A stretch of 64,000 nucleotides of DNA, from assembly GCA_021324655.1 (NCBI GenBank), contig JAJPIP010000017.1, positions 1 to 64,000 on the forward strand, read 5' to 3'. Position 1 is the stretch's first letter, and each line of letters opens with the position of its first letter. Of this stretch, positions 31,437-39,782 are shown in pieces. The translations under genes were made by a program, and so were the position numbers. The notes beneath the pieces were generated by a model. The model worked only from the letters and a program-made list of their open reading frames with translations. It was not told the origin of the DNA and searched no databases. This DNA is from Pseudomonadota bacterium (GTDB taxonomy: Bacteria; Chloroflexota; UBA5177).

Positions 31437-32207
31437 ATGTCAGAGGGGAGGCTGACCTACGGCGACTACCTGGCCGTACCGCAACTCCTCGCCTTGCAAC
31501 ATCCGCTCAGCGAGCCGCCCGTTCATGGCGAGATGCTGTTCATCGTGGTGCAGCAAGCGCAGGAACTATGGTTCAAGCAGCTTCTCCACGAGCTGCATCT
31601 CATCGTGCGGCGGCTGACGTCCGGAGCCCTGGAAGAAGCCGCTCACGTTCTCGATCGTGTCAACCGCATTCTCGGTATGCTGGCCGAAGGCGTCGAGATC
31701 CTGGAAGCTCTGCCGCCGAGTGAGTTTCAACAATTTCGGCCGCTGCTCGAAACCGCCAGCGGTTTCGAATCTCAGCAATTCCGTGAGCTGGAAGTCGCGT
31801 CGGGCCTCGAGGACCGAGACTACCTCCGCATGGCGGGGCGCATCGCCGATGTACCTGCTATTCGTCGTCGCTGGCCCGTCACTCTGCGAGATGCCTTTCT
31901 CTCTCGTGTCCGTGCCGTCGCCCCCGATCCCGTCACGGCTCTCGTCGAGATCTACGCACATCCCAGCAGCTATCCCGATCTCTACCGTCTCTGTGAGTCG
32001 GTCAGCGACTACGAGCTTCGCTTCCGTCAGTGGCGGTTCCATCATGCCCAATTGGTCATGCGCGTCATCGGTGACCGGTCACCCGGTACGACGGGAACGC
32101 CGGGCAGCGCGTATCTCGACCGCACCCTCCAGTACCGCTTCTTCCCCGAGTTGTGGGAAGCACGCAACAAACTCGTGAGTGCTGCCGAATCCGCCCACGG
32201 CGGGTAG
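31437..32207 (+). CDS. kynA: Tryptophan 2,3-dioxygenase
   Basis: This 256-residue heme enzyme opens the indole ring of tryptophan to N-formylkynurenine. Family landmarks are MLFIVVQQAQELWFKQLLHE, RPLLETASGFESQQFRELE, WRFHHAQLVMRVIGD with the proximal His203, and GTTGTPGSAYLDRT. The distal His of the Xanthomonas enzyme (H55) aligns with Gln39 here, an unusual change. The start directly abuts the UxaA stop, so the two are co-transcribed. No kynureninase or formamidase is nearby. Confidence 0.9.
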   Translation: MSEGRLTYGDYLAVPQLLALQHPLSEPPVHGEMLFIVVQQAQELWFKQLLHELHLIVRRLTSGALEEAAHVLDRVNRILGMLAEGVEILEALPPSEFQQFRPLLETASGFESQQFRELEVASGLEDRDYLRMAGRIADVPAIRRRWPVTLRDAFLSRVRAVAPDPVTALVEIYAHPSSYPDLYRLCESVSDYELRFRQWRFHHAQLVMRVIGDRSPGTTGTPGSAYLDRTLQYRFFPELWEARNKLVSAAESAHGG

Positions 32208-32283
32208 AGGCTCGCGGTCGAGTTGGTCGGGAGAGCCCGCGACCCGTATTTAAGAAGGGGACACCCCACAAAGGAGAGCTGAC

Positions 32284-32904
32284 ATGGCATTCGAAGTCGA
32301 ACCCCTGCCCTACGACTACAACGCACTGGAGCCGTACATCGACGAAGAGACGATGCATCTCCACCACGACAAGCACTATGCAGCCTACGTCAACAATCTG
32401 AACGCGGCCATCGAGAAGCATCCGGAGTTGGGGAATCAGAGCGCAGAGGATCTTCTCCGAAATATCAATCAGGTGCCGGAGGATATCCGTCAGACCGTCA
32501 TCAACAACGGCGGTGGTGCCGTCAACCACGGCATGTTCTGGAAGATTATGGGCCCCAATGCCGGGGGGGAACCGACCGGAGCCATTGCCGATGTGATCAA
32601 CCAGAATTTCGGCGGATTCGAGAACTTCAAGCAGCAGTTCAACGCCGCCGGGGCGGCGCGCTTTGGGAGCGGGTGGGTCTGGCTCATTCGCAGTCCGAAC
32701 GGAACCTACGAGATCACCTCGACACAAAACCAGAACAGCCCGCTCATGGAAGGCAATTTCCCGATCTTCGGCAATGACGTCTGGGAGCATGCCTACTATC
32801 TCAAGTACCAGAATCGGCGTCCCGAGTACCTGTCCAACTGGTGGAATGTCGTCAACTGGAACGAGATCAACAACCGTCTGCAGCAGGCGAACAGCCAGGG
32901 CTAG
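32284..32904 (+). CDS. sodA: Superoxide dismutase, Fe/Mn type
   Basis: A 206-residue Fe/Mn SOD that converts superoxide to peroxide and oxygen in the cytoplasm. Metal ligands are H27, H82 (NHGMFW), D165 and H169 ([10 protein letters not shown]). [11 protein letters not shown] with GG favours manganese but the metal is not certain. ATG 32284 follows AAAGGAGAG. It has its own downstream hairpin and probably forms a single-gene unit or ends the UxaA-TDO transcript. Confidence 0.95.
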   Translation: MAFEVEPLPYDYNALEPYIDEETMHLHHDKHYAAYVNNLNAAIEKHPELGNQSAEDLLRNINQVPEDIRQTVINNGGGAVNHGMFWKIMGPNAGGEPTGAIADVINQNFGGFENFKQQFNAAGAARFGSGWVWLIRSPNGTYEITSTQNQNSPLMEGNFPIFGNDVWEHAYYLKYQNRRPEYLSNWWNVVNWNEINNRLQQANSQG

Positions 32905-32931
32905 CCTTTACAATAGGCGACGAAGCGGGCC

Positions 32932-32959
32932 GGTAGCCGCCCCGGATGGGGCGGCTACC
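32932..32959 (+). terminator. Hairpin after sodA
   Basis: Perfect 12-bp stem GGTAGCCGCCCC / GGGGCGGCTACC with a GGAT loop, 27 bp after the sodA stop. No T-run follows. Confidence 0.7.
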
Positions 32960-32984
32960 TGTGTCCCGGGGATGAGGAGTCGGC

Positions 32985-34751
32985 GTGACAGAGACGAGTG
33001 TGCTGCAGGGGCAGGCGGCGCTCTGGAAGATTGAAGACCCGCTGCCCGACGAACTGCGTGCGCAGCTCGCGGGAGAGAGTGTCATGCTGGCGCATCTCCT
33101 CTACTGCCGCGGGTATCACACGCCGGACGAGATTGCCTCGGTCCTTGCCGGGACACTGGTGTCGCATGACCCGTTTTCGCTCCCCGATATGACCGCCGCC
33201 GTCGACCGCCTCGAACGGGCCGCCGCTGCCGGCGAGACGGTCGCCGTGTACGGCGATTTCGACTGTGACGGAGTCACGTCGGCAGCCGTCCTGCAGGACG
33301 TTCTTATCCGTCTCGGACTCCAGCCCATCACCGTGGTGCCGACCCGCCGCGACGGTCATGGACTGCACCCGGAGATCATTGCGGCGCTGGCGGACCAGGG
33401 TGTCACGCTGGTCGTGACCGCCGATTGCGGCGTGACGGCGATAGAGGAGGTGCGGGTGGCGCAGGGCATGGGCATGGAGGTGATCGTCACCGACCACCAC
33501 GAGCCGCGCTCCGACGGCCGTCTTCCCGCGTGCCTGGTCGTCGCCCCCACCCGGCACGATGCCACCTATCCCTTCCGCTCCCTCTGTGGCGTCGGCGTCG
33601 CCTTCAAACTGGCTGAGGCGCTGGCCGCCCGCGGACTGATCCCGGTGCCCGATGACCTGCTCGATCTGGTGGCGCTCGGCACGATTGCCGATATCGTTCC
33701 CTTGCGGGACGAGAACCGATCCCTTGTTCTGCGGGGCCTACACCGGCTGCACTGCACCGTTCGTCCCGGCCTGCTGGCGCTCTTCGCCGAGGCGGGTGTC
33801 CGGGCGGCAGACATCGATCCCGGTAGCGTTGCCTACTATCTGGCGCCGCGGATCAACGCGGCCAACCGGCTTGCCTCCCCGCAGTTGGCCTTCGATCTGC
33901 TGACGACAGCCGATCCCGCGGTGGCCCGCGATCTTGCTGCCCAGTTGTCGCGCTACAACGTGCAGCGCCAGCGCCTGGTGGAGGAGCACCTGAATACCGT
34001 CACCGCCTCGCTGGGTGCACCCGCCGACGTCGCCGCAGCCGTGCAGAGCGGAGAACGTCCTCCGCTCCTCGCCGTCATCGGATCCTGGCCGCCGGGCATC
34101 TCCGGTCTGCTCGCCTCCAAGCTGGTTGAGATCTACGGCCTGCCGGCGTTCGTCGGGACCGGGGAGGAGATCGTGTCGGTCTCGGGACGGGGGGTGCCGA
34201 GCAGCCGGATCGACGATCTGCTCGAGCGCTGCGAGGCGGCGCTCCCGGGCGGGATCTTCCTCGGTTACGGCGGCCATGCCGGGGCCGGGGGGTTCAGTGT
34301 CCGCCGGGATCAGCTTGAGGTCGCCCTGGGGCTGCTCGACGAGGCGGCAGCCGAGCTGCCGATCGCGACGGTCGGCGCGGTGCTGACCATCGATGCCGAG
34401 GTACGCCTCGGCACCCTGGACCTCCACGCCGCCCAGCAGGTCCAGCGCCTCGCGCCCTTCGGCGTCGGGTTTCCCGAGCCCCTCTTCTTGGTGCGTGACG
34501 TCGCCGTCCGCGGCATCAAACCACTTCGTGGCGGGCATGCTCGCCTCACCCTGTCTCAGAACGGTACCACTCGGGACGCGGTCTTCTTCGGGGCCGACGA
34601 GGCCATCCTGTCGCTGCGCCCCAATACCGTCATCGATGCCGTTGGTCATATTCAGATCAATGAGTGGAATGGCCGCTCGAAGCCCGAGCTGCGCGTCCGT
34701 GATTGGCGGCCTGTGCCTGTCCCACGATCTCGGATTGGTACGTCCGCCTGA
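32985..34751 (+). CDS. recJ: Single-stranded-DNA exonuclease RecJ
   Basis: A 588-residue DHH-family 5'-to-3' exonuclease used in recombination and repair. DHH motifs are in order: YGDFDCDGVTSAA, VTADCGVTAIEE, VTDHHEPR, ALGTIADIVPL, then a DHHA1 domain with GYGGHAGAGGFS, and an OB-like C-terminal domain (VRDVAVRGIKPLRGGHARLTL). All catalytic Asp and His residues expected by motif are present. GTG 32985 follows GAGGAG. It stands alone on the strand. Confidence 0.95.
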   Translation: MTETSVLQGQAALWKIEDPLPDELRAQLAGESVMLAHLLYCRGYHTPDEIASVLAGTLVSHDPFSLPDMTAAVDRLERAAAAGETVAVYGDFDCDGVTSAAVLQDVLIRLGLQPITVVPTRRDGHGLHPEIIAALADQGVTLVVTADCGVTAIEEVRVAQGMGMEVIVTDHHEPRSDGRLPACLVVAPTRHDATYPFRSLCGVGVAFKLAEALAARGLIPVPDDLLDLVALGTIADIVPLRDENRSLVLRGLHRLHCTVRPGLLALFAEAGVRAADIDPGSVAYYLAPRINAANRLASPQLAFDLLTTADPAVARDLAAQLSRYNVQRQRLVEEHLNTVTASLGAPADVAAAVQSGERPPLLAVIGSWPPGISGLLASKLVEIYGLPAFVGTGEEIVSVSGRGVPSSRIDDLLERCEAALPGGIFLGYGGHAGAGGFSVRRDQLEVALGLLDEAAAELPIATVGAVLTIDAEVRLGTLDLHAAQQVQRLAPFGVGFPEPLFLVRDVAVRGIKPLRGGHARLTLSQNGTTRDAVFFGADEAILSLRPNTVIDAVGHIQINEWNGRSKPELRVRDWRPVPVPRSRIGTSA

Positions 34752-34898
34752 CTCCGTCGTGCTCGGTGAGCGGAGTTCGGCGCATCTCGGCGACCAGGGT
34801 CCGACGCCGCGTCATGATGATGAGAGAACGACGAATGACCGGAGTCCGGCCCTCAGCGTGGATCGGCTCCGAGTCACTGCTGGTGACGGGTCACCGCA

Positions 34899-36374
34899 TC
34901 ACGTCTCTCGTCCTGAGTAGCGGTGAACACCAACCTGCTGCGCGACGGCATGACGGTATCCCGCCGCGACGCTGGGGAAGAGGTCGCGCGCCGCGCTGAA
35001 CGCCGGTTCACTCCCGTCCACATAGGCACGGCCCAGCTCGCGGCCTTCGGCCAGCAGCGCGTCCTCATTGACGCGGGTCAGCTTCCCGCCGCGCACCACG
35101 ACCTCGCCCTCCACCAGGACCGTGTGTACGACGTGGCTGGGGAGACAGTACACCAGCTGGTGCAGCGGATTGTTGAGCGGCGTGAACGGCACGGAGTTGA
35201 GATCGAACAGCACGAGATCGGCGCGCTCTCCCACCGCAATGTGTCCCAGATTCTCGCTCATCCCCAGCGATCGCGCCCCGAACTCCGTCGCCATCCGCCA
35301 CGCGTCCGGCGCTCCCAGCCAGCGCTCGAATTCCGGCTGCTGCGTCTTGTGCAGCAGCGCTACCGCCTTCAGGACCTCGTACATATCCTGCGAATCATTG
35401 CTGCTCTTCCCGTCCGTCCCCAGGCTGACCGGGATGCCCCTGGCCAGCATCTCGGGCACCGGCGAGATGCCGCTCCCCAGCTTGAAGTTGGAGAGCAGAT
35501 TGTGGGTCGTTCCGGCGCCGGATTGAGCCAGCAGGTCGATGTCGCGCTCGGTCAGCCAGACAGCGTGATTGAGAGAGACGCGTGGGGAGAGGAAATCGAG
35601 ATCGTGTAGGTGCTCGATGATCGTCTTGCCGTAGTACAGGTGGCCGGTGTAGGCCTGCATCTTGGTCTCGAGCGTGTGGATGTGGATTTGCAGGTCGTGC
35701 TCGGCCGCGTAGTCGGCGCTGAGTTCCAGTTGCCGGTCACTGCAACGCTGCGGTCCCGACGGGCCGAGGCCGATGGCGATGCGCTCGCCCACGCCGTGCC
35801 AGCGGCGCCGTACCTCATCGACGAGAGCGATATTCTCATCCGGCGAGTTCAGCGGCGTGTCGTCAATGCGCCGCTTGAGCTGCGGCGTGAGCAGATCCAT
35901 GGACAGCGGCGTCGTCTCGTAGTACACCTTGTCGGCATAGCCGATGGTGAGCAGGACCCGCATTCCACAATCCTGGTACGCCTGGAGAGCGGCGGCAACA
36001 CTGTCCGGCGTTGTGTCCGGCATCTCGTACAGGAAATCGACCACCGCCGTACAGCCTGTCTTGAGCATCTCGATACAGCCCAGCATGGTGCGGACATAGA
36101 TCTCGCGCGGGGTCTGCTGGGGTGCCGCCAGGATTGGATACGAGAAAAGGAGCCACAGCTCGAGCGGCAGGTTATCGAAGAGACCCTTGAAGTAGTTCTC
36201 GTTGGAGTGGCAATGCGTATTGATCAACCCGGGTGCGACGAGACGGTCGGTCGCGTCGAGGGTCTCGTCGCCTTCAATGGTGCCGAGATCGGCAATGCGC
36301 CCGTCCTCGATCCGGATGTCCTGACGGCGCGCCGTCCCATCGGGCTGCAGCACAAGCCCGTTCTTGATGATCAT
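34899..36374 (-). CDS. Atz/Trz-family amidohydrolase (deaminase)
   Basis: A 491-residue metal-dependent hydrolase. It has the N-terminal beta-sandwich (MIIKNGLVLQPDG), metal-site NTHCHSNE, HTLETKMQ His, a SLNHAVWLTERD His and SLGTDGKSSND Asp. The composition fits the MtaD/SsnA/TrzN group acting on S-adenosylhomocysteine, guanine or triazine-like amines; the substrate is not assignable. ATG 36374 (MIIKNG) is typical of the family start; upstream in-frame residues are not. It is followed by nothing on the same strand for 150 bp. Confidence 0.88.
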   Translation of the reverse strand: MIIKNGLVLQPDGTARRQDIRIEDGRIADLGTIEGDETLDATDRLVAPGLINTHCHSNENYFKGLFDNLPLELWLLFSYPILAAPQQTPREIYVRTMLGCIEMLKTGCTAVVDFLYEMPDTTPDSVAAALQAYQDCGMRVLLTIGYADKVYYETTPLSMDLLTPQLKRRIDDTPLNSPDENIALVDEVRRRWHGVGERIAIGLGPSGPQRCSDRQLELSADYAAEHDLQIHIHTLETKMQAYTGHLYYGKTIIEHLHDLDFLSPRVSLNHAVWLTERDIDLLAQSGAGTTHNLLSNFKLGSGISPVPEMLARGIPVSLGTDGKSSNDSQDMYEVLKAVALLHKTQQPEFERWLGAPDAWRMATEFGARSLGMSENLGHIAVGERADLVLFDLNSVPFTPLNNPLHQLVYCLPSHVVHTVLVEGEVVVRGGKLTRVNEDALLAEGRELGRAYVDGSEPAFSAARDLFPSVAAGYRHAVAQQVGVHRYSGRET

Positions 36375-36469
36375 GTTTTTCCCGCCCACGGTCGGTATGC
36401 CTGAGCATACGGGAAAGCCGCCGGGCGGGTCTGTAAAGTTCCCCACAAAGGAGAGGCGCCCGATTTCCG

Positions 36470-37942
36470 TTAGGCACCGAAGACGGCACGGTCGACCTCC
36501 GACAGGTACCCGGCAAAGGTGATCGGCTTGCCGAGGGCGGCTTCCAGCTCGGCCGGCGTCATCCCGTCGATCGTTCGGCTGCCGGTCTTGTCCAGCATCA
36601 CCGTGGGCAGGACGACAAGATCACCGCGGTAGCGATCCGCATTGGCGATGATGTCTCGTCCCGTCAACAGGCCGGAGACACGCACGCGCGGACCAAAGAA
36701 GCTGTTGGAGAGGACGGTGAGGTCCACATCGGCACCGGTGAGAGCGGCCCAGTTCGCGACGAGCCTTTGCAGGCAATCGCCGATCATCTCGGCGCAGACC
36801 AGGGTGGCGCTGCGTCCGGTGCGGGGCGGATTCTCCCGCCGGCGGAGTCGCCGGTGCAGACGATGGGCGTCGTCGATGAGGTCCCGCACCATGCCGATGC
36901 CGTTTTCGTACTGGGGGTAGCCGTCATAGGCGGTGGCCGGCGGAACCCGCTCGTCACAGAGGAGATAGAACTCGTCGGAGGCATAGACTAGACTGCAACC
37001 GTAACCACGGCGGAAGTGCCGTTGCCAGCGGCGTGTCTGACGCACCACGGCTCGCGCCTCTTCCGGTTTAAAAGTCCGCAGCGGAAGATCGGCGGCGCTC
37101 GGCAGGATGCGGCTGCACGACGGCTCGGGGCCGGCGAGGATCTCCTGCGGGGTCCGGGTCAGTCCGACCGGCACGACCCCGATCGATAGCACAGACGGCA
37201 CATATGCCGAGAGGTCGGCAATCGTGCGCTCCAGGATCTCCCCGTCGTTCATGCCCGGGCAGGTAACGACCTGGGTGTGGACGCGGATTCCCAGGGCAAA
37301 AAGACGCTCAAACTGCGCCAGAATATCGGGTGCTTTGGGGTTCCCCAGCAGTGTCCTTCGCATCTCCAGATCTGTGGCATGGACGGAGACATACAGAGGG
37401 CTGAGGCGCTGCTCTTCCAGTCGCTCCCAATCGCGCTCATTGAGATTGGTGAGAGTGACGAAGTTCCCGAAGAGGAACGAGTAGCGGTAGTCGTCGTCAC
37501 GGATGTAGAGGCTGCTCCGCATCTCGGCCGGCAGCTGATCGATGAAGCAGAACGGGCAGTGGTTGTTGCACTCGCGGATCGGCGTAAAAGTCGGCTCAGT
37601 GAAGGAGACACCGAGAACCTCGTCAGGATCGCGTTCGATCCTGACGCTCTCGCGCAGATGCCCGTTCGCCGGGCGCATGACTTCGACATCGACCACCGGC
37701 TCGTCGGCGGTAAAGAATTGGAAGTCCACGGCGTCGCGGAGACGCCTGCCATTGACGGCGCTGATCACATCGCCGGGCCGGATCCCCGCCAGTGCGCCCG
37801 GAGAGCCGACGTCCACCGCGTCCACGACGCCACCACGAACGGCGCGCCGCTTTCCCAACTGGCGAGCCCCGGCCACGCCCAGTTCGATCCCTTCGACGAG
37901 ATCACCGGGAGCACCGATCGGTTGGAGGCGGGAGACGGACAT
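36470..37942 (-). CDS. PDZ / radical-SAM-like / DUF512 protein
   Basis: A 490-residue protein with an N-terminal PDZ-like segment (VGSPGALAGIRPGDVISAVNG), the cluster-binding CNNHCPFCFIDQLP (CxxxCxxC) of a radical-SAM-like domain, and a DUF512 C-terminal domain (SGLLTGRDIIANADRY, VVLPTVMLDKTGSRTIDGM). This domain set is widespread, but its function is not established; ribosome or tRNA-related roles have been suggested in some lineages. ATG 37942 follows no strong ribosome-binding site. It lies 95 bp upstream of the amidohydrolase on the same strand. Confidence 0.9.
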   Translation of the reverse strand: MSVSRLQPIGAPGDLVEGIELGVAGARQLGKRRAVRGGVVDAVDVGSPGALAGIRPGDVISAVNGRRLRDAVDFQFFTADEPVVDVEVMRPANGHLRESVRIERDPDEVLGVSFTEPTFTPIRECNNHCPFCFIDQLPAEMRSSLYIRDDDYRYSFLFGNFVTLTNLNERDWERLEEQRLSPLYVSVHATDLEMRRTLLGNPKAPDILAQFERLFALGIRVHTQVVTCPGMNDGEILERTIADLSAYVPSVLSIGVVPVGLTRTPQEILAGPEPSCSRILPSAADLPLRTFKPEEARAVVRQTRRWQRHFRRGYGCSLVYASDEFYLLCDERVPPATAYDGYPQYENGIGMVRDLIDDAHRLHRRLRRRENPPRTGRSATLVCAEMIGDCLQRLVANWAALTGADVDLTVLSNSFFGPRVRVSGLLTGRDIIANADRYRGDLVVLPTVMLDKTGSRTIDGMTPAELEAALGKPITFAGYLSEVDRAVFGA

Positions 37943-38021
37943 AAGTGATCAGATTCCGGTACGTGATGCGGAGAGCGCGACACAGATCATGCCGGTCGTG
38001 GTGATAACGACGCACCGCCGT

Positions 38022-38078
38022 TGTAGGCGCAGGGCTTGTCCCTGCGCGTTTCAGGCAGGGACAAGCCCTGCGCCTACA
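38022..38078. repeat. Inverted-repeat element, copy 2 (tight hairpin)
   Basis: The same perfect 24-bp arms as at 22715-22820, here separated by only 9 nt (GCGTTTCAG), so the transcript would form a very stable hairpin. Flanking TCGTGGTG (37994-38001) and CACCACGA (38077-38084) are also complementary. It lies in the 215-bp gap between the DUF512 gene and the propeller lipoprotein gene. Confidence 0.85.
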
Positions 38079-38158
38079 CCACGATCATGGCAGAGGGCAA
38101 CGCAAACATGCCGCGGGCCATCGGAGTGTAGGGCTATTTCCCATCGCCCGTCAAGCGA

Positions 38159-39703
38159 TTACCTCTGGATCTCCTGCCAGGTCCGCCCGCCGTCCGTGGT
38201 CCGGAACAACCGGTGCGGAAAAGACGCGACCCACCCATCGATAGGGTTGATGAAGTCGAGCGGTCCGAGCGATCCGTCGCTCGGGTTGACCACACTCAGG
38301 GGGAGGGCGGGTGACCAAGTGCTTCCGGCGTTCACGGTCTTCAGGAAGTTCCCGCGGGTTTCCGTGGCGAACGCGGTGGATGGCCCAGTCACTGCCAGAT
38401 CGGAAATGTATCCACCCGCACCAAGGCCGCCGACTCGCTGCCACCGCGTCCCGCCGCTTGTTGTCCGAAACACCTGCTTTAACTGCTGGCCAGTGCCGGG
38501 TTGTCCGGCGCAGATCAGGTATAGATCCTGGTCGTTGTGCGCGGCCAGTCTGATGTCGTCGTTGAACTCCCGCGTGCAGGGATCGGGCAGGGCGCGCCAA
38601 TGAACACCCCCGTCCGAGGTCATGATGAGGTGCGAGACGCCCGACGCCAAGCGGCCCTGTTTGTAGAGGAACCAGGCATGACTCGCATCTACCCGGTCCA
38701 GCGTAAACGGAGGTGACACCCCGTGCAATGACGGCTGCGGCAAGGCATGCCAATCGTTGCTGCCGGCAGAGGAGGCTATGATGGCGGCGGAACAGAGCGA
38801 GCCCCGGCAGCGGCTGTTGATGGCCCACACCGATTGACCCACCGGAATGACGTCGCTGACCATCCCCGACAGACTCACTCGCGTCCAGGCGGCTGAGCCG
38901 TCATGGGTGGCATAGAGGGCAGGATCGAAGGCCCATCCGTTTCGTGCGTCGGCAAAGCGGATTTCACCGACCATGTTGCCCGCTTCGATAGTGAAGTCGC
39001 TGGTAAAGCCGACATGTGCAGGCGGGGCATTGACGCCCCGCCAGGTGGTGCCGCCGTCCATCGTCTTTGCCACCGCGACGTGGATACATCGCTCCGACTG
39101 ACCGCCGTCGAAGTTGCACGGGATGCCGAGAGCGTAACCGAGTGAGGGATTCACAAAACTGAGCCAATAGGTCTGTGGTGGCAGGCCGGTTGATCGAGTC
39201 CGAATGAGGGCTAAGCAGGCGGCGCGGCTGGGAGCAGTCGAGCTGCCTCCCTCCGACAGCCGACTTCCGGCGAGCACGATTCGCCAGCGGCCTCCCGTAT
39301 AGACCATCAGGTACGTGCCTCCATATCGAATCGCGCGTGCCGCGTTGTGATTCAACGCCGCTATCTCAATGCCGACACAGGTATACGGCGAACCGGCGTG
39401 TTGAATGCGAAACGATCCGGCGTGCACCGCCTCCACGTGGACAGATTGGGTGAGCATGTACCCTGCCTTCCACCGGGCGTACGCCGGCCGGCCGTCCGGC
39501 GCCAGATCGGCATACGCCTCGCGGAATCGGTGCGCGTTGATCAACGAATAGAACAACCTCAACGTCGTTGCCGGTGAGGAGGCGCGGTGTGCGACGGTGT
39601 CTTGAGACGTGTTTCCCTGAACCGGCGGATTACCCGATCCGGCCATACCCGGGGCGCATCCGCCGAGACAAACGATGAGGATGGCCGCCGGCAGCACTCG
39701 CAT
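38159..39703 (-). CDS. Lipoprotein with a C-terminal beta-propeller
   Basis: A 514-residue lipoprotein: signal AAILIVCLGGC with lipobox LGGC. Residues 45-150 look like an NTF2/DUF4878-like domain (SSPATTLRLFYSLINAHRF). The rest holds Asp-box-type repeats (KTMDGGTTW, HDGSAAWTRV, TSDGGVHW, RTTSGGTRW, TTDGGRTWQEIQ) as in Ycf48-like propellers. Probably a cell-surface sensor or binding protein; no active site is visible. It is unlike the BNR protein at 14013 outside the repeats. Confidence 0.75.
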   Translation of the reverse strand: MRVLPAAILIVCLGGCAPGMAGSGNPPVQGNTSQDTVAHRASSPATTLRLFYSLINAHRFREAYADLAPDGRPAYARWKAGYMLTQSVHVEAVHAGSFRIQHAGSPYTCVGIEIAALNHNAARAIRYGGTYLMVYTGGRWRIVLAGSRLSEGGSSTAPSRAACLALIRTRSTGLPPQTYWLSFVNPSLGYALGIPCNFDGGQSERCIHVAVAKTMDGGTTWRGVNAPPAHVGFTSDFTIEAGNMVGEIRFADARNGWAFDPALYATHDGSAAWTRVSLSGMVSDVIPVGQSVWAINSRCRGSLCSAAIIASSAGSNDWHALPQPSLHGVSPPFTLDRVDASHAWFLYKQGRLASGVSHLIMTSDGGVHWRALPDPCTREFNDDIRLAAHNDQDLYLICAGQPGTGQQLKQVFRTTSGGTRWQRVGGLGAGGYISDLAVTGPSTAFATETRGNFLKTVNAGSTWSPALPLSVVNPSDGSLGPLDFINPIDGWVASFPHRLFRTTDGGRTWQEIQR

Positions 39704-39782
39704 TATTCCCTCCGCATGGTTCTACCCATAGAACGCCGGCGAAACGAGATTGTTACACGGATCGTGCAGCCCTAGGGAGACT

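Noticed and set aside
34752-34898. Gap after recJ examined for a terminator or small gene
   Set aside because: Only an imperfect ACTCCG/CGGAGT hairpin (34751-34776) and no convincing reading frame.
36375-36446. Upstream extension of the amidohydrolase
   Set aside because: The family normally starts at the MIIKNG beta strand; the extra residues have no support.
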